From Ruminococcus sp. AM36-2AA (GTDB lineage: Bacteria; Bacillota; Clostridia; Lachnospirales; Lachnospiraceae), in the NCBI RefSeq assembly GCF_003461955.1, contig NZ_QTYB01000010.1, positions 1-64,000 of the forward strand: a stretch of 64,000 nt of DNA, written 5' to 3'. The position numbers were made by a program, and so were the translations under genes. How positions within the stretch are numbered: the stretch's first letter is position 1; each line of letters begins with the position of its first letter. The notes below the pieces were generated by a model. It saw only the letters and a list, made by a program, of their open reading frames with translations. It did not search any database and was not told where the DNA came from. Shown here piece by piece: positions 34,828 through 42,992 of this stretch.

Positions 34828-34928
34828 GCGGCTTCCTGTTTCTTCTTTTTTTCTTCCAGACACTTCAGATCTATCTCATAAAAAGCATTCCCATCAATCA
34901 CAAGCCTTTGCTTTTTTTCTGATTCCAT
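34794..34928 (-). CDS. Small charged protein of 44 residues, unknown
   Basis: Below usual gene-calling length but convincing: ATG 34928 with GGGAG eight bases upstream, reading 'MESEKKQRLVIDGNAFYEID' then a Lys/Gln/Glu-rich helix ending '...KHRQKGQRK'. Residues 9-22 look like a short folded segment and 22-44 like a charged, probably coiled, tail. Its stop codon falls in the loop of the terminator shared with the convergent high-cysteine gene. No function can be assigned. Confidence 0.6.
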   Translation of the reverse strand: MESEKKQRLVIDGNAFYEIDLKCLEEKKKKQEAAKKHRQKGQRK

Positions 34929-34985
34929 AGTTTTCTCCCGAAAATAAATTCTTCCATTTATAATATGAAACTTTTTGTATTTCTG

Positions 34986-35014
34986 TCATATTCTTTCACG
35001 AAGAAACATAGATT
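34986..35014 (+). promoter_or_regulatory. Sigma-E-like sporulation promoter
   Basis: TCATATT (34986-34992), 14-base spacer, CATAGATT (35007-35014) resembles the mother-cell sigma-E consensus. No TTGACA/TATAAT pair fits here. Confidence 0.45.
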
Positions 35015-35034
35015 TCATGAAAAAGGACATTTTT

Positions 35035-35391
35035 ATGGAACAGGATTTTGTTGCCAGAACTGCACTTGATGAGATGGTAGAAAGTGACCGGAATCAAATG
35101 CTGAAAGCCATGATTCCATATTTACCTGCCTCTGGCCAGCAGTTTCTGTCTATGTATGCAAAAACTCAGGAATTGATCAATACCATGACCCTCTTCAAAA
35201 ATCGCAAAAATTATCCGGATATGCAGGCAGCCAGTCTTTCCATGTCTGATCCGATGGAAATACTTCAGGATATCCGAAGATGCTGCGGTGGTGAAAAACG
35301 CAGACAGATCGACCAGATTACAAATCTTATAGCTGTCATGCAAATGATAAAAATTATGAATGAGGAACCGTCAGGAGGTGAAAATCCATGA
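35035..35391 (+). CDS. Uncharacterised protein, first of a two-gene unit
   Basis: 118 residues from ATG 35035 (AAAGGACATTTTT upstream), 'MEQDFVARTALDEMVESDRN' onwards; helical, no signal peptide, no membrane segment. It contains 'MIPYLPASGQQFLSMYAKTQ' and ends with 'LIAVMQMIKIMNEE', a pattern of amphipathic helices rich in Met. Its stop overlaps the start of the next gene by 4 bases. A sigma-E-like promoter upstream suggests a mother-cell sporulation role. I do not recognise a named family. Confidence 0.75.
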   Translation: MEQDFVARTALDEMVESDRNQMLKAMIPYLPASGQQFLSMYAKTQELINTMTLFKNRKNYPDMQAASLSMSDPMEILQDIRRCCGGEKRRQIDQITNLIAVMQMIKIMNEEPSGGENP

Positions 35392-35663
35392 GTGATGACT
35401 GGAAAAACAATCCAAAGCTTTCCCAAATGGATCCGCAGAAACTTTCCATGCTTCAGAATCTGGCTGATCAGGGACTTGGGAAAAATCCTTCTGAACTGAT
35501 GCCGTTTATTATGGGCGCAGCTTCTCAGGAAAAAAATGCGGGATTAAATTTTAGCTCTGATGAAATCTCTGCGATTATTGAAGTGCTTAAGATAGGAAAA
35601 AGTCCCACGGAAATCGCCCGGCTTGACCGTATTGTAAATCTGATGAAAATGATACGCCATTAA
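35388..35663 (+). CDS. Uncharacterised protein, second of a two-gene unit
   Basis: 91 residues, start ATG 35388 inside the ATGA overlap with the upstream gene, with GGAGG nine bases upstream. The chain 'MDPQKLSMLQNLADQGLGKN' and 'ELMPFIMGAASQEKNAGLNF', followed by 'LDRIVNLMKMIRH', is helical and soluble. Its last helix resembles the last helix of its neighbour, so the two proteins may pack together. Function unknown. Confidence 0.75.
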   Translation: MSDDWKNNPKLSQMDPQKLSMLQNLADQGLGKNPSELMPFIMGAASQEKNAGLNFSSDEISAIIEVLKIGKSPTEIARLDRIVNLMKMIRH

Positions 35664-35675
35664 CAACCCTGTGAT

Positions 35676-35712
35676 CCCGGAACAGCGCCTTTTCTGTTCC
35701 GGGAATTTTCTG
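35676..35712 (+). terminator. Terminator after the two-gene unit
   Basis: 10-bp perfect stem CCCGGAACAG / CTGTTCCGGG with an 8-base loop and a modest T-rich tail. Confidence 0.7.
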
Positions 35713-35883
35713 TCTTATATTCCTTTTCCCATCTGTCTGAATATAATCTGCAAAAATCCGACATATCTATAGATTCTATCGCATAATTCATAGAACATAT
35801 TCTCTATTTTTGTGATATTTTTTTATCATTTTCACTTCCTTCTTATATCAGTATATGGTATACTTGTCCATGAAATGAATGAT

Positions 35884-35981
35884 ATGCAAAATAGGACTTT
35901 ATGCGTCAAGTGTTTGGCGAATGGGGAGTTGTCGCCAGAACGAAAAGTACGTCTTACGGTATGAAGTCCGCACCCGTTGCA
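35884..35981 (+). ncRNA. Tetrahydrofolate (THF-I) riboswitch
   Basis: Upstream of folE. Conserved blocks in order: GCGTCAAGTG, GGCGAATGGGGAGTTGTCGCC, ACG...CGT, and GTCCGCACCCGTTGCA, matching the folE/folT-associated THF aptamer. P2 forms from GGACTT and AAGTCC, and P1 from TGCAA and TTGCA. A terminator follows, so folate synthesis is expected to be reduced when THF is plentiful. Confidence 0.88.
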
Positions 35982-35993
35982 GCAATATAAGAG

Positions 35994-36058
35994 GATATCT
36001 CATATTGTGTAGGGCTTTTTTCGACATACGTTCTATTACAATTGGAGATATCTTTTTT
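35994..36058 (+). terminator. Terminator of the THF riboswitch
   Basis: GATATCTC (35994-36001) pairs with GAGATATC (36045-36052), followed by TTTTTT; long internal loop. Confidence 0.6.
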
Positions 36059-36125
36059 GTGTGCAAAAATAAAAAAGACAGTCTCCGAAAAACGTGATTT
36101 TTTTAACAAATGGAGGTTGTTATTT

Positions 36126-36683
36126 ATGGTAGACAAAGCAAAAGTAGAAGAAGCAATCAAACTTCTTCTCGAAGGAATCGGCGAAGATGTGGACAGAGAG
36201 GGACTGCAGGGAACTCCGGAGCGTATCGCCCGTATGTGTGAGGAAATTTATGGCGGACTTGACAACGAGGCGGACGAATATCTTCAGAAACAGTTCCATG
36301 TAGAAAACAACGAAATGGTCCTGGAAAAAGATATTACCTTTTATTCCATGTGCGAACATCATCTTATGCCGTTTTACGGAAAAGCTCATATCGCATATAT
36401 CCCAAATGGCAAAGTTACCGGCTTAAGCAAGCTGGCCCGTACCGTTGATGTGTACGCGAGAAGACCTCAGATCCAGGAACGTCTGACTGTGCAGATCGCA
36501 GATGCCCTGGAACGTGTTCTCGCTCCAAAAGGAATCATGGTAATGCTGGAGGCGGAGCATACCTGCATGACCATGCGTGGGATCAAAAAGCCGGGAAGCA
36601 AAACGGTTACGACTGTCACCAGAGGTGAATTCAAAGAAAATATGGAGCTCCAGAAACAGTTCCTTGCTATGGTTAAGGACTGA
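36126..36683 (+). CDS. folE: GTP cyclohydrolase I
   Basis: First step of folate synthesis: GTP to dihydroneopterin triphosphate. Zinc ligands and catalytic residues are visible in '[19 protein letters not shown]' and '[11 protein letters not shown]', with '[20 protein letters not shown]' in between. Length 185 is typical. Start ATG 36126 has TGGAGG ten bases upstream; longer frames reach into the riboswitch terminator. First gene of a four-gene folate operon under a THF riboswitch; its stop overlaps the next start by one base (TGATG). Confidence 0.96.
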   Translation: MVDKAKVEEAIKLLLEGIGEDVDREGLQGTPERIARMCEEIYGGLDNEADEYLQKQFHVENNEMVLEKDITFYSMCEHHLMPFYGKAHIAYIPNGKVTGLSKLARTVDVYARRPQIQERLTVQIADALERVLAPKGIMVMLEAEHTCMTMRGIKKPGSKTVTTVTRGEFKENMELQKQFLAMVKD

Positions 36684-37159
36684 TGGACAGAGTAAATCAG
36701 ATCTGGAATCATCCGATCTATCAGAATGAGCTTAATAAGCTTCAGCTTCTGGAGACTGACCGTGAATTCTGCAGACATACACCGGAGCATTTTCTGGATG
36801 TGGCACGCCTTGCCTATATCCGGGCACTTGAGGAAAATGCTCCGGTTTCAAAGGAACTGATCTACTGTACTGCCCTTCTTCATGATATCGGACGGGCCAG
36901 ACAGTATGAAGATGGCACTCCTCATGATGAGGCCGGTGCTGCTATCGCCGGGCAGATCTTAAACGAGCTTGGATTTTCTATGGAAGAAATTGAAGCGATC
37001 GTTTCGGCAATACGTGGTCACAGAGCTCAGACGGATCAGACAGTTCTTGGAAAACTGCTCTATACTGCGGACAAAAGATCCAGAAACTGTTTTTCCTGTA
37101 AAGCAGAGCCGGAATGTTACTGGTCTCCTGCCAAAAAAAATATGACGATCCAATATTAG
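36683..37159 (+). CDS. HD-domain phosphohydrolase within the folate operon
   Basis: 158 residues of the HD superfamily: early His residues in 'CRHTPEHFLDVARLAYIRAL', the HD pair in 'ALLHDIGRARQYEDGTPHDE', and a later Asp in 'LLYTADKRSR'. It ends with a Cys-containing tail 'NCFSCKAEPECYW'. It sits between folE and folP with overlap or an 11-base gap on either side, so it is co-translated with the folate enzymes. The pathway lacks a defined enzyme here for removal of phosphates from dihydroneopterin triphosphate, and a metal-dependent HD hydrolase is a plausible candidate. That role is inference; other nucleotide-like substrates are possible. Confidence 0.85.
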   Translation: MDRVNQIWNHPIYQNELNKLQLLETDREFCRHTPEHFLDVARLAYIRALEENAPVSKELIYCTALLHDIGRARQYEDGTPHDEAGAAIAGQILNELGFSMEEIEAIVSAIRGHRAQTDQTVLGKLLYTADKRSRNCFSCKAEPECYWSPAKKNMTIQY

Positions 37160-37170
37160 GAGGTTTTTTC

Positions 37171-37977
37171 ATGAAAATCGGAAATCGTGAGTTTGATGTA
37201 AAAAACAAAACATACATTATGGGTATCTTAAATGTCACACCGGATTCTTTCTCAGATGGCGGAAAATGGAATGATATGGATCATGCCCTGAAACATACGG
37301 AAGCTATGATCGCCGAGGGTGCTGATATCCTGGATATTGGCGGAGAGTCAACCCGTCCGGGACATACACCAGTTGGTGCACAGGAAGAGATTGAACGAGT
37401 ACTCCCTGTTATTGAGGCAGTAAAAAGCCGTTTCGATATCCCGATTTCTGTAGATACATACAAGGGATGTGTTGCAGAAGAATCCCTGAAACATGGAGCA
37501 GATCTTATCAATGATATCTGGGGACTGAAATACGACCCGGAAATGGCTCCTGTCATTGCCAGATATAATGCTCCCTGCTGTTTAATGCATAACAAAGATA
37601 ACACAGAGTATAACAACTTTATTGTAGACATGCTGGCTGAAACCCAGGAATGTGTCAATATCGCCAAACGTGCCGGTATTGCCGATGACAAGATCATTCT
37701 TGACCCGGGTGTCGGATTTGGTAAAACATATGAGATGAACCTGATGACCATGGATAATCTGGAGCTTTTCCGGAAGCTGGGATATCCGGTACTTCTTGGT
37801 ACCTCCAGAAAATCCATGATCGGACTTGCACTTGATCTTCCTGTAGATCAGCGTGTAGAGGGAACCCTTGCCACATCCGTGATCGGTGTTATGAAGGGCT
37901 GTGCATTTGTCCGTGTTCATGACATCAAAGAAAATAAACGCGTCATCCAGATGACAGAAGCTATTCTGGGACGCTAG
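37171..37977 (+). CDS. folP: Dihydropteroate synthase
   Basis: Joins 4-aminobenzoate to the pterin diphosphate; target of sulfonamides. Signatures 'MGILNVTPDSFSDGGKW' and 'ADILDIGGESTRPGHTPVG' are intact, followed by 'LINDIWGLKYDPEM', 'IILDPGVGFGKT' and 'LLGTSRKSMIG', and ending 'CAFVRVHDIKENKRVIQM'. TIM barrel of 268 residues. Start ATG 37171 follows AGGAGGTTTTTTC; the frame is open further upstream but lacks a site. Third gene of the THF-riboswitch operon. Confidence 0.96.
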   Translation: MKIGNREFDVKNKTYIMGILNVTPDSFSDGGKWNDMDHALKHTEAMIAEGADILDIGGESTRPGHTPVGAQEEIERVLPVIEAVKSRFDIPISVDTYKGCVAEESLKHGADLINDIWGLKYDPEMAPVIARYNAPCCLMHNKDNTEYNNFIVDMLAETQECVNIAKRAGIADDKIILDPGVGFGKTYEMNLMTMDNLELFRKLGYPVLLGTSRKSMIGLALDLPVDQRVEGTLATSVIGVMKGCAFVRVHDIKENKRVIQMTEAILGR

Positions 37978-37986
37978 GAGGAACTG

Positions 37987-38808
37987 ATGGATAAAATCGA
38001 AATCAGAGATCTTGAGATTTTTGCAAACCATGGTGTATTTCCGGAAGAAACAGCTCTCGGACAGAAATTTGTTGTTTCTGCTGTTATGTATACAGAGACA
38101 CGTCCGGCAGGGCTGGCAGATGATCTTTCTGCTTCCATCAATTATGGGGAAGTCAGTCATATGATCACCGATTTTCTTCAGAAAAACACTTACAAACTTC
38201 TGGAGGCTGCTGTGGAGAATCTGGCAGAGCTGCTGCTGCTTTCTCTTCCGCTTCTTAAAAAGATCACCCTTCGTATTGAAAAGCCCTGGGCTCCGGTAGG
38301 CCTTCCACTGAAAACCGTTGCTGTGGAAATTACCCGAGGCTGGCATACAGCTTATGTTGCTTTTGGTTCCAATATGGGGGATAAGAAGAAATACCTGGAC
38401 AATGCGATCCAGGGGCTTCGGGATATGAAAGAGATCGTTGTTGAGAAAGTTTCGGAGTATCTTGTGACAGAGCCTTATGGCGGTGTGGAGCAGGATGAAT
38501 TTCTCAATGGAGCTTTAAGAGTCCGGACTTTGCTTTGTCCGGATGAGCTTCTTGACAGGCTGCATGTGCTGGAGCAGGCTGCTGATCGGAAGCGGATCAT
38601 ACATTGGGGGCCACGGACACTGGATCTGGATATCTTGTTTTATGATAATGAGATCATTGATACGGAGGTATTGCATGTGCCTCATATTGATATGGAGAAT
38701 CGGGATTTTGTGTTGAAGCCTATGGTGGAGATTGCACCGTATTTGCGGCATCCGGTGTTGAATTTAACAATGGAGCAGTTGTTAAAAAAGCTGCTTGAAA
38801 ATGCATAA
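37987..38808 (+). CDS. folBK: Bifunctional dihydroneopterin aldolase / HPPK (FolB-FolK fusion)
   Basis: Residues 1-118 form FolB ('MDKIEIRDLEIFANHGVFPE', 'SINYGEVSHMI', 'LLEAAVENLAELLL'), residues about 119-273 form FolK ('AYVAFGSNMGDKKKYLDNAI', 'PYGGVEQDEFLNGAL', 'RIIHWGPRTLDLDILFYDN', 'VPHIDMENRDFVLKPMVEI'). Two successive steps are thus in one chain, as in many Clostridia. It starts 9 bases after folP with AGGAGG. The third part of the gene is less typical of codon use but not clearly foreign. Last gene of the operon. Confidence 0.95.
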   Translation: MDKIEIRDLEIFANHGVFPEETALGQKFVVSAVMYTETRPAGLADDLSASINYGEVSHMITDFLQKNTYKLLEAAVENLAELLLLSLPLLKKITLRIEKPWAPVGLPLKTVAVEITRGWHTAYVAFGSNMGDKKKYLDNAIQGLRDMKEIVVEKVSEYLVTEPYGGVEQDEFLNGALRVRTLLCPDELLDRLHVLEQAADRKRIIHWGPRTLDLDILFYDNEIIDTEVLHVPHIDMENRDFVLKPMVEIAPYLRHPVLNLTMEQLLKKLLENA

Positions 38809-38842
38809 TAATCTAATTTTATTGCAATTTGGAAGTTGTGAA

Positions 38843-38919
38843 AAGCGTGGGGGAAGGGAAGCATTCGTAGTTGCGAAGGCCATTTCCCTTCCCCACACCC
38901 CTTCCCTCCGGCCACGCTT
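38843..38919. repeat. Nested inverted repeat in the folBK-putP gap
   Basis: AAGCGTGG (38843-38850) pairs with CCACGCTT (38912-38919), and inside it GGGGAAGGGAA (38850-38860) pairs with TTCCCTTCCCC (38884-38894). G/C content is well above the surrounding AT-rich gap. No T-run follows, so it is not a simple terminator. No second copy was found in the window. Confidence 0.6.
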
Positions 38920-38960
38920 AGAACATTTTGGCTGTGTGACTTTATTTAATTATAAATAAA

Positions 38961-39018
38961 AAAAGATGACAAGCCCGATACAGATGTCTTGGCTACAATC
39001 TGTATCGGGCTTGTTTTG
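38961..39018. terminator. Bidirectional terminator between folBK and putP
   Basis: 17-bp perfect stem ACAAGCCCGATACAGAT / ATCTGTATCGGGCTTGT, with a T-tract on the minus strand (TTTTTTTATTT after CATC) and a weaker TTTTGTTT on the plus strand. Confidence 0.88.
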
Positions 39019-39054
39019 TTTGAGTGTAAGTTATTGAATAAAATCCTTAATTCT

Positions 39055-40587
39055 TTATTTCTGGTTTACCAGATCGAATTCGTCGGTGATCTCTTTGGAT
39101 GGGGCTTTGGTGAGGAGGCTGACGATGATGTTTGCTGCGATGGCTACCATGAAGGCGGGGAGGAGTTCGTAGATTCCCCAGGCGCCGCCGAGTTTGCTGA
39201 TTCCGTATTTCCAGATGAATACCATGGAACCGCCGCAGATCATTCCTGCCAGGGCTCCCTGCCAGTTGGAGCGTCTCCAGAATAATGCCAGGAGGACTAC
39301 AGGGCCGAATACGGCTCCGAAACCTGCCCAGGCGAAGGATACGATGGTGAAGACGGAACTGTTCGGGTCACGGGCGATGAACATAGCTACTACTGCGATC
39401 AGAAGAAGTGTGATCTTATCCGCTACCATGCTTTCTTTTTTGGTTTCTTTATCCTTCAGGATGCTTCCGAGAAGGTCGGAAGAAACTGCTGAAGATGCTG
39501 CCAGAAGCTGGGAATCTGCAGTTGACATGGTAGATGCCAGGATTCCTGCGAGGATAAGTCCTGCAAGGATCGCTGCGATCACACCGTGCTGGCTGAGAAG
39601 ATTTGCAATCTGAACGATGATGGTCTCAGATGCGGAACCTTCCAGAAGATCAAACTCTCCTGCTGCTGTCATTCCAAGTCCTACCACACCGATCAGTACT
39701 GCTACTGCCAGTGAGATCACTACCCATGTAGTTGCCACTCTTCTGGAAAGTGTAAGTTTCTCTTCATCTTCAATCGCCATGAAACGAAGAAGAATATGTG
39801 GCATTCCGAAATATCCAAGTCCCCATGCAAGCATGGAAATAATGTTAAGCAGTGGATATGCCTGTTCTGTTCCGGTTGTGGGATCATATGTAGTAAACAT
39901 AGTCAGATATCCCGGCAGGGATCTTGCATGGTCTGCAACTGCCTCAATACCACCGGCAGTGCTGATCCCGAATACGAATACGATCACAAGTGCGATGGAC
40001 ATGATGATACTCTGGATAAAGTCTGTAGTAGATGCTGCCAGGAATCCTCCCAGTGTAGTATAGCCAACGATAACCAATGCACTGATAATCATAGCCGGCA
40101 GATATTTTACGCCAAAGAGACTTGCAAAAAGTTTACCACAGGCTGCAAATCCGGAAGCTGTATACGGAATAAAAAAGATTACGATAAAAATCGCTCCGAT
40201 GGACTGCAGAATCTTCTTCTCATCTCTGTAACGGTTACTGAAAAAGGATGGCAGTGTAATGGAGTTTCCTGCCACATGTGTGTAGCGGCGGATTCTTTTT
40301 GCCACGATCCTCCAGTTTACGTATGTTCCGATGGCAAGGCCAATGGCTGTCCAGCCTGCGTCTGCAATACCGGTAAGATAAGCAAGTCCCGGTAATCCCA
40401 TCAGAAGCCAGCTGCTCATGTCAGAAGCCTCTGCACTCATGGCTGTTACCAGAGGTCCAAGTTTTCTTCCTCCCAGATAGAAATCAGAACTGTCATTGTT
40501 GTTCTTGGAACACAGATAACCCACAAAGATCATTGCACCCAGGTAGACGATAATGGCTGCCATTATACAAATATGTGCTGTTGTCAA
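39055..40587 (-). CDS. putP: Sodium/proline symporter
   Basis: Membrane carrier of the solute:sodium symporter family with about 13 helices. PutP markers: 'SDFYLGGRKLGPLVTAMSAE', 'SDMSSWLLMGLPGLAYLTG', 'YRDEKKILQSIGAIFIVIFF', and 'MSTADSQLLAASSAVSSD'. Length 510 is standard. The start codon is TTG at 40587 behind GGGAGAG; this adds the first helix 'IMAAIIVYLGAMIFVGYL'. Single gene after a terminator and before another. Proline uptake is the best call, although related carriers take other solutes. Confidence 0.93.
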   Translation of the reverse strand: MTTAHICIMAAIIVYLGAMIFVGYLCSKNNNDSSDFYLGGRKLGPLVTAMSAEASDMSSWLLMGLPGLAYLTGIADAGWTAIGLAIGTYVNWRIVAKRIRRYTHVAGNSITLPSFFSNRYRDEKKILQSIGAIFIVIFFIPYTASGFAACGKLFASLFGVKYLPAMIISALVIVGYTTLGGFLAASTTDFIQSIIMSIALVIVFVFGISTAGGIEAVADHARSLPGYLTMFTTYDPTTGTEQAYPLLNIISMLAWGLGYFGMPHILLRFMAIEDEEKLTLSRRVATTWVVISLAVAVLIGVVGLGMTAAGEFDLLEGSASETIIVQIANLLSQHGVIAAILAGLILAGILASTMSTADSQLLAASSAVSSDLLGSILKDKETKKESMVADKITLLLIAVVAMFIARDPNSSVFTIVSFAWAGFGAVFGPVVLLALFWRRSNWQGALAGMICGGSMVFIWKYGISKLGGAWGIYELLPAFMVAIAANIIVSLLTKAPSKEITDEFDLVNQK

Positions 40588-40709
40588 GAATAGTTCTCTC
40601 CCTTCATTTATCTATGTATGTTTTCACATATTTATAGATTTTATTATATTAACTTAAGAAAGTAAAGAGGATTTTCCATTTTTTTGAATAAAAATGTCTT
40701 TTATACGAA

Positions 40710-40738
40710 GAAAAAGGGCTGAACCCATAAGACAGCCC
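40710..40738 (-). terminator. Terminator of the cobalamin-riboswitch operon
   Basis: Minus strand GGGCTG / CAGCCC with 11-base loop, followed by TTTTTC. Confidence 0.65.
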
Positions 40739-40760
40739 AGCTCTTTTCCAAAATTTCTGT

Positions 40761-42008
40761 TTAGTTTTCCTCAATACGCTTCTGCACATCTTCCACTGTG
40801 TACGCTTCTGTCAGTGCTTTCAGATCATCCGGTGTGGTATCTGTACTGTAAGCTTTGATAACTTTCATCAGATCCGCACAGCTGTATGCATTTTCGTAAA
40901 TATCCTGTGTATATCCGTAAAGCTCATTGAAGGTATCTTTATCGGATGCGCTCCAGAATCCCTGATACAGACGAACAGTATTGCTATCTGCATCATCGGT
41001 GTTTGCCTCCGGATGACCGGACATTGCATTGTACAGGATCGCAAATGCAGGACCGCCCATGGATGCATATTTTCCTGCAATGTAATCAATCTTCGGATTA
41101 CCAAAAGAATCGTTATCATTGATCTCATCATGATTTTCCATGGAGAAGCAGTCAACAGCTCCGACCTTGATATTGGAGCCCTGCTCTTCTTCCTTGGAAG
41201 TAATCGTCTTCATGATCTCATCTACATTGAAGGTACAGAGAACTGCATCATAATTTCTATCTACAAAAGCATGTTTCAGGTTATTGATTCCTTTCGGATC
41301 TGTCATATATCCAGGGCAGATGGTAATGCTGACATCATCCTTTCCTGCATCTACAACCGTTGTTTTCTCAGATGACGCAAGTTTTTCAACATCCTCCGAA
41401 TAAGTCAGTCCTTCTTTTTCAGCCAGTCCTTCCAGAACACCAATGGTTCTCTGAAGGTGCATGTAGTTTCCTGCGGAAGAACCACCGGTCAGCACAATAT
41501 AACTGCTGGTATCTGCATCTGCAAAATAATCTGCCATATTGTAGCCGGCTTCATAATCTGCCTTTGCATCCGGTCCTACACTTCCAAGAAAATACGGGCT
41601 GGTTTTTACCTTGTCATAATCTTCATCGCTGATACTTCCGGAACCAAGAACATAATACATTTCTTCTTCATCACAGGCTTCTACAATCTTCTGAATATCC
41701 TGTCCATAAAAAGAAATGATTCCGCTTACGCCCTGCAGCTTCATTGCGCGGATAAAATTGATCTCGTCCTCTGCAGAATTAATGCTGCCTGAAAAATAGA
41801 ACTTTACCGGAAATCCCTGCTGGATATATTCTCTGTAATAGTTCATAAACATGTTCATTTCCGGGCTGTTCTGATTATATACTACAACACCTATTGTATA
41901 TTGAACATCTCTGTCTTCCACAGCAGCGGAAACTTTTTTCCCGCCAACTGCAAAAACGGCAAGCAACAACAGCAGAATGCCCATTACTTTAAAGTTTTTT
42001 AATGTCAT
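40761..42008 (-). CDS. Exported type-1 periplasmic-binding-fold protein, ligand unknown
   Basis: Signal sequence (about 1-28, 'LLLLLAVFAVGGKKVSAA') is followed by a two-lobed sugar/Rbs-type binding fold: 'YTIGVVVYNQNSPEMNMFMN', 'GVSGIISFYGQDIQKIV', 'SYIVLTGGSSAGNYMHLQRT', 'DAVLCTFNVDEIM'. No lipobox Cys is present, so it would be free or held by the uncleaved helix. It is the last gene of the operon, 18 bases after the second transport ATPase. It is of a different fold class from the family-5 solute-binding protein in the same operon, so it is not a duplicate; it may present ligand to the same importer or serve as a sensor. Function inferred only. Confidence 0.75.
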   Translation of the reverse strand: MTLKNFKVMGILLLLLAVFAVGGKKVSAAVEDRDVQYTIGVVVYNQNSPEMNMFMNYYREYIQQGFPVKFYFSGSINSAEDEINFIRAMKLQGVSGIISFYGQDIQKIVEACDEEEMYYVLGSGSISDEDYDKVKTSPYFLGSVGPDAKADYEAGYNMADYFADADTSSYIVLTGGSSAGNYMHLQRTIGVLEGLAEKEGLTYSEDVEKLASSEKTTVVDAGKDDVSITICPGYMTDPKGINNLKHAFVDRNYDAVLCTFNVDEIMKTITSKEEEQGSNIKVGAVDCFSMENHDEINDNDSFGNPKIDYIAGKYASMGGPAFAILYNAMSGHPEANTDDADSNTVRLYQGFWSASDKDTFNELYGYTQDIYENAYSCADLMKVIKAYSTDTTPDDLKALTEAYTVEDVQKRIEEN

Positions 42009-42026
42009 ACTGTTTTTTGCCTTTCT

Positions 42027-42992
42027 TTATTTCTCAGTTACATAATGGCAGGCTACTTCATGTCCGGACTCTACCTCTGTAAGCACCGGACGGATCGTCT
42101 TACATTTCTCCATGCAGTGCTCACAGCGATTCTGGAACGGGCAGCCATGAGGAACATCCAGAGGGCTTGGAGCCTCACTTTCAATACTCTCGATCTTTTT
42201 GTTCTGATCCATATGAATGGAAAACTGAGTGCCAAGAAGAGCCTGTGTATATGGATGAAGAGATTTTTCTGCAACATCCTCTCCTGGAATTACCTCCACG
42301 ATATTTCCAAGATACATTACCGCGATCTGATGAGCAAAAGAACGGATCAGCGCCAGGTCATGGCAGATAAAGAGCATGCTGATGTTTTTCTCCTTCTGGA
42401 GACGTATCAGCAGCTGGATCACGGACTCCTGTACAGAAACGTCAAGTGCAGAAGTCGCCTCATCACACACCAGGATCTCCGGTTCCAGGGAAAGTGCACG
42501 TGCAATACTGATACGCTGTCTCTGACCACCACTCATGTTATGAGGATAGCGGTCTACAAAATCTCCGGGAAGTTCTACCATTTTCAGAAGTTCTCTGGCT
42601 TTGGCTTCTTTTTCGCTTCTTTTCAGTTTCCCGTAATTGATCAGCGGCTCTGTAAGAATATCCACGATCTTCATTTTCGGGTCAAAAGATGCCAGTGGAT
42701 CCTGGAATACCATCTGCATATTCTGACGGTTCAGCCAGGTTTCTTTTTTGGAAAGATTGGAGAGATTTTTTCCATGATAAAGGATCTCGCCACTGGTCGG
42801 CTTGTCAAGAGAGATGACCATACGGACAAAGGTGGATTTACCACAGCCACTCTCTCCTACGATTCCCAGAGTCTTTCCTTTATAAACATTCAAGTTCACA
42901 TCATTGCAGGCTGTCAATGTTCTGCCACCGGAAGCCGGGAACTGTTTTACGATATGTTTTGCACTGAGCACGATATCGGATTCCTTAAACAT
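42027..42992 (-). CDS. Peptide/nickel-type ABC transporter ATPase (DppF-like)
   Basis: Second ATPase of a DppBCDF/NikABCDE-type importer. Walker A 'GIVGESGCGKSTFVRM', signature 'NMSGGQRQRISIARAL', Walker B 'ILVCDEATSALDVS', His switch 'MLFICHDLALI', and the OppF/DppF-type C-terminal Cys region 'HGCPFQNRCEHCMEKC' that may bind a cofactor or metal. Start ATG 42992 follows GGAGGGACAGCGTT; the start overlaps the preceding ATPase gene by 8 bases. The nearest named family is DppF, with nickel/cobalt transport possible. Confidence 0.9.
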   Translation of the reverse strand: MFKESDIVLSAKHIVKQFPASGGRTLTACNDVNLNVYKGKTLGIVGESGCGKSTFVRMVISLDKPTSGEILYHGKNLSNLSKKETWLNRQNMQMVFQDPLASFDPKMKIVDILTEPLINYGKLKRSEKEAKARELLKMVELPGDFVDRYPHNMSGGQRQRISIARALSLEPEILVCDEATSALDVSVQESVIQLLIRLQKEKNISMLFICHDLALIRSFAHQIAVMYLGNIVEVIPGEDVAEKSLHPYTQALLGTQFSIHMDQNKKIESIESEAPSPLDVPHGCPFQNRCEHCMEKCKTIRPVLTEVESGHEVACHYVTEK

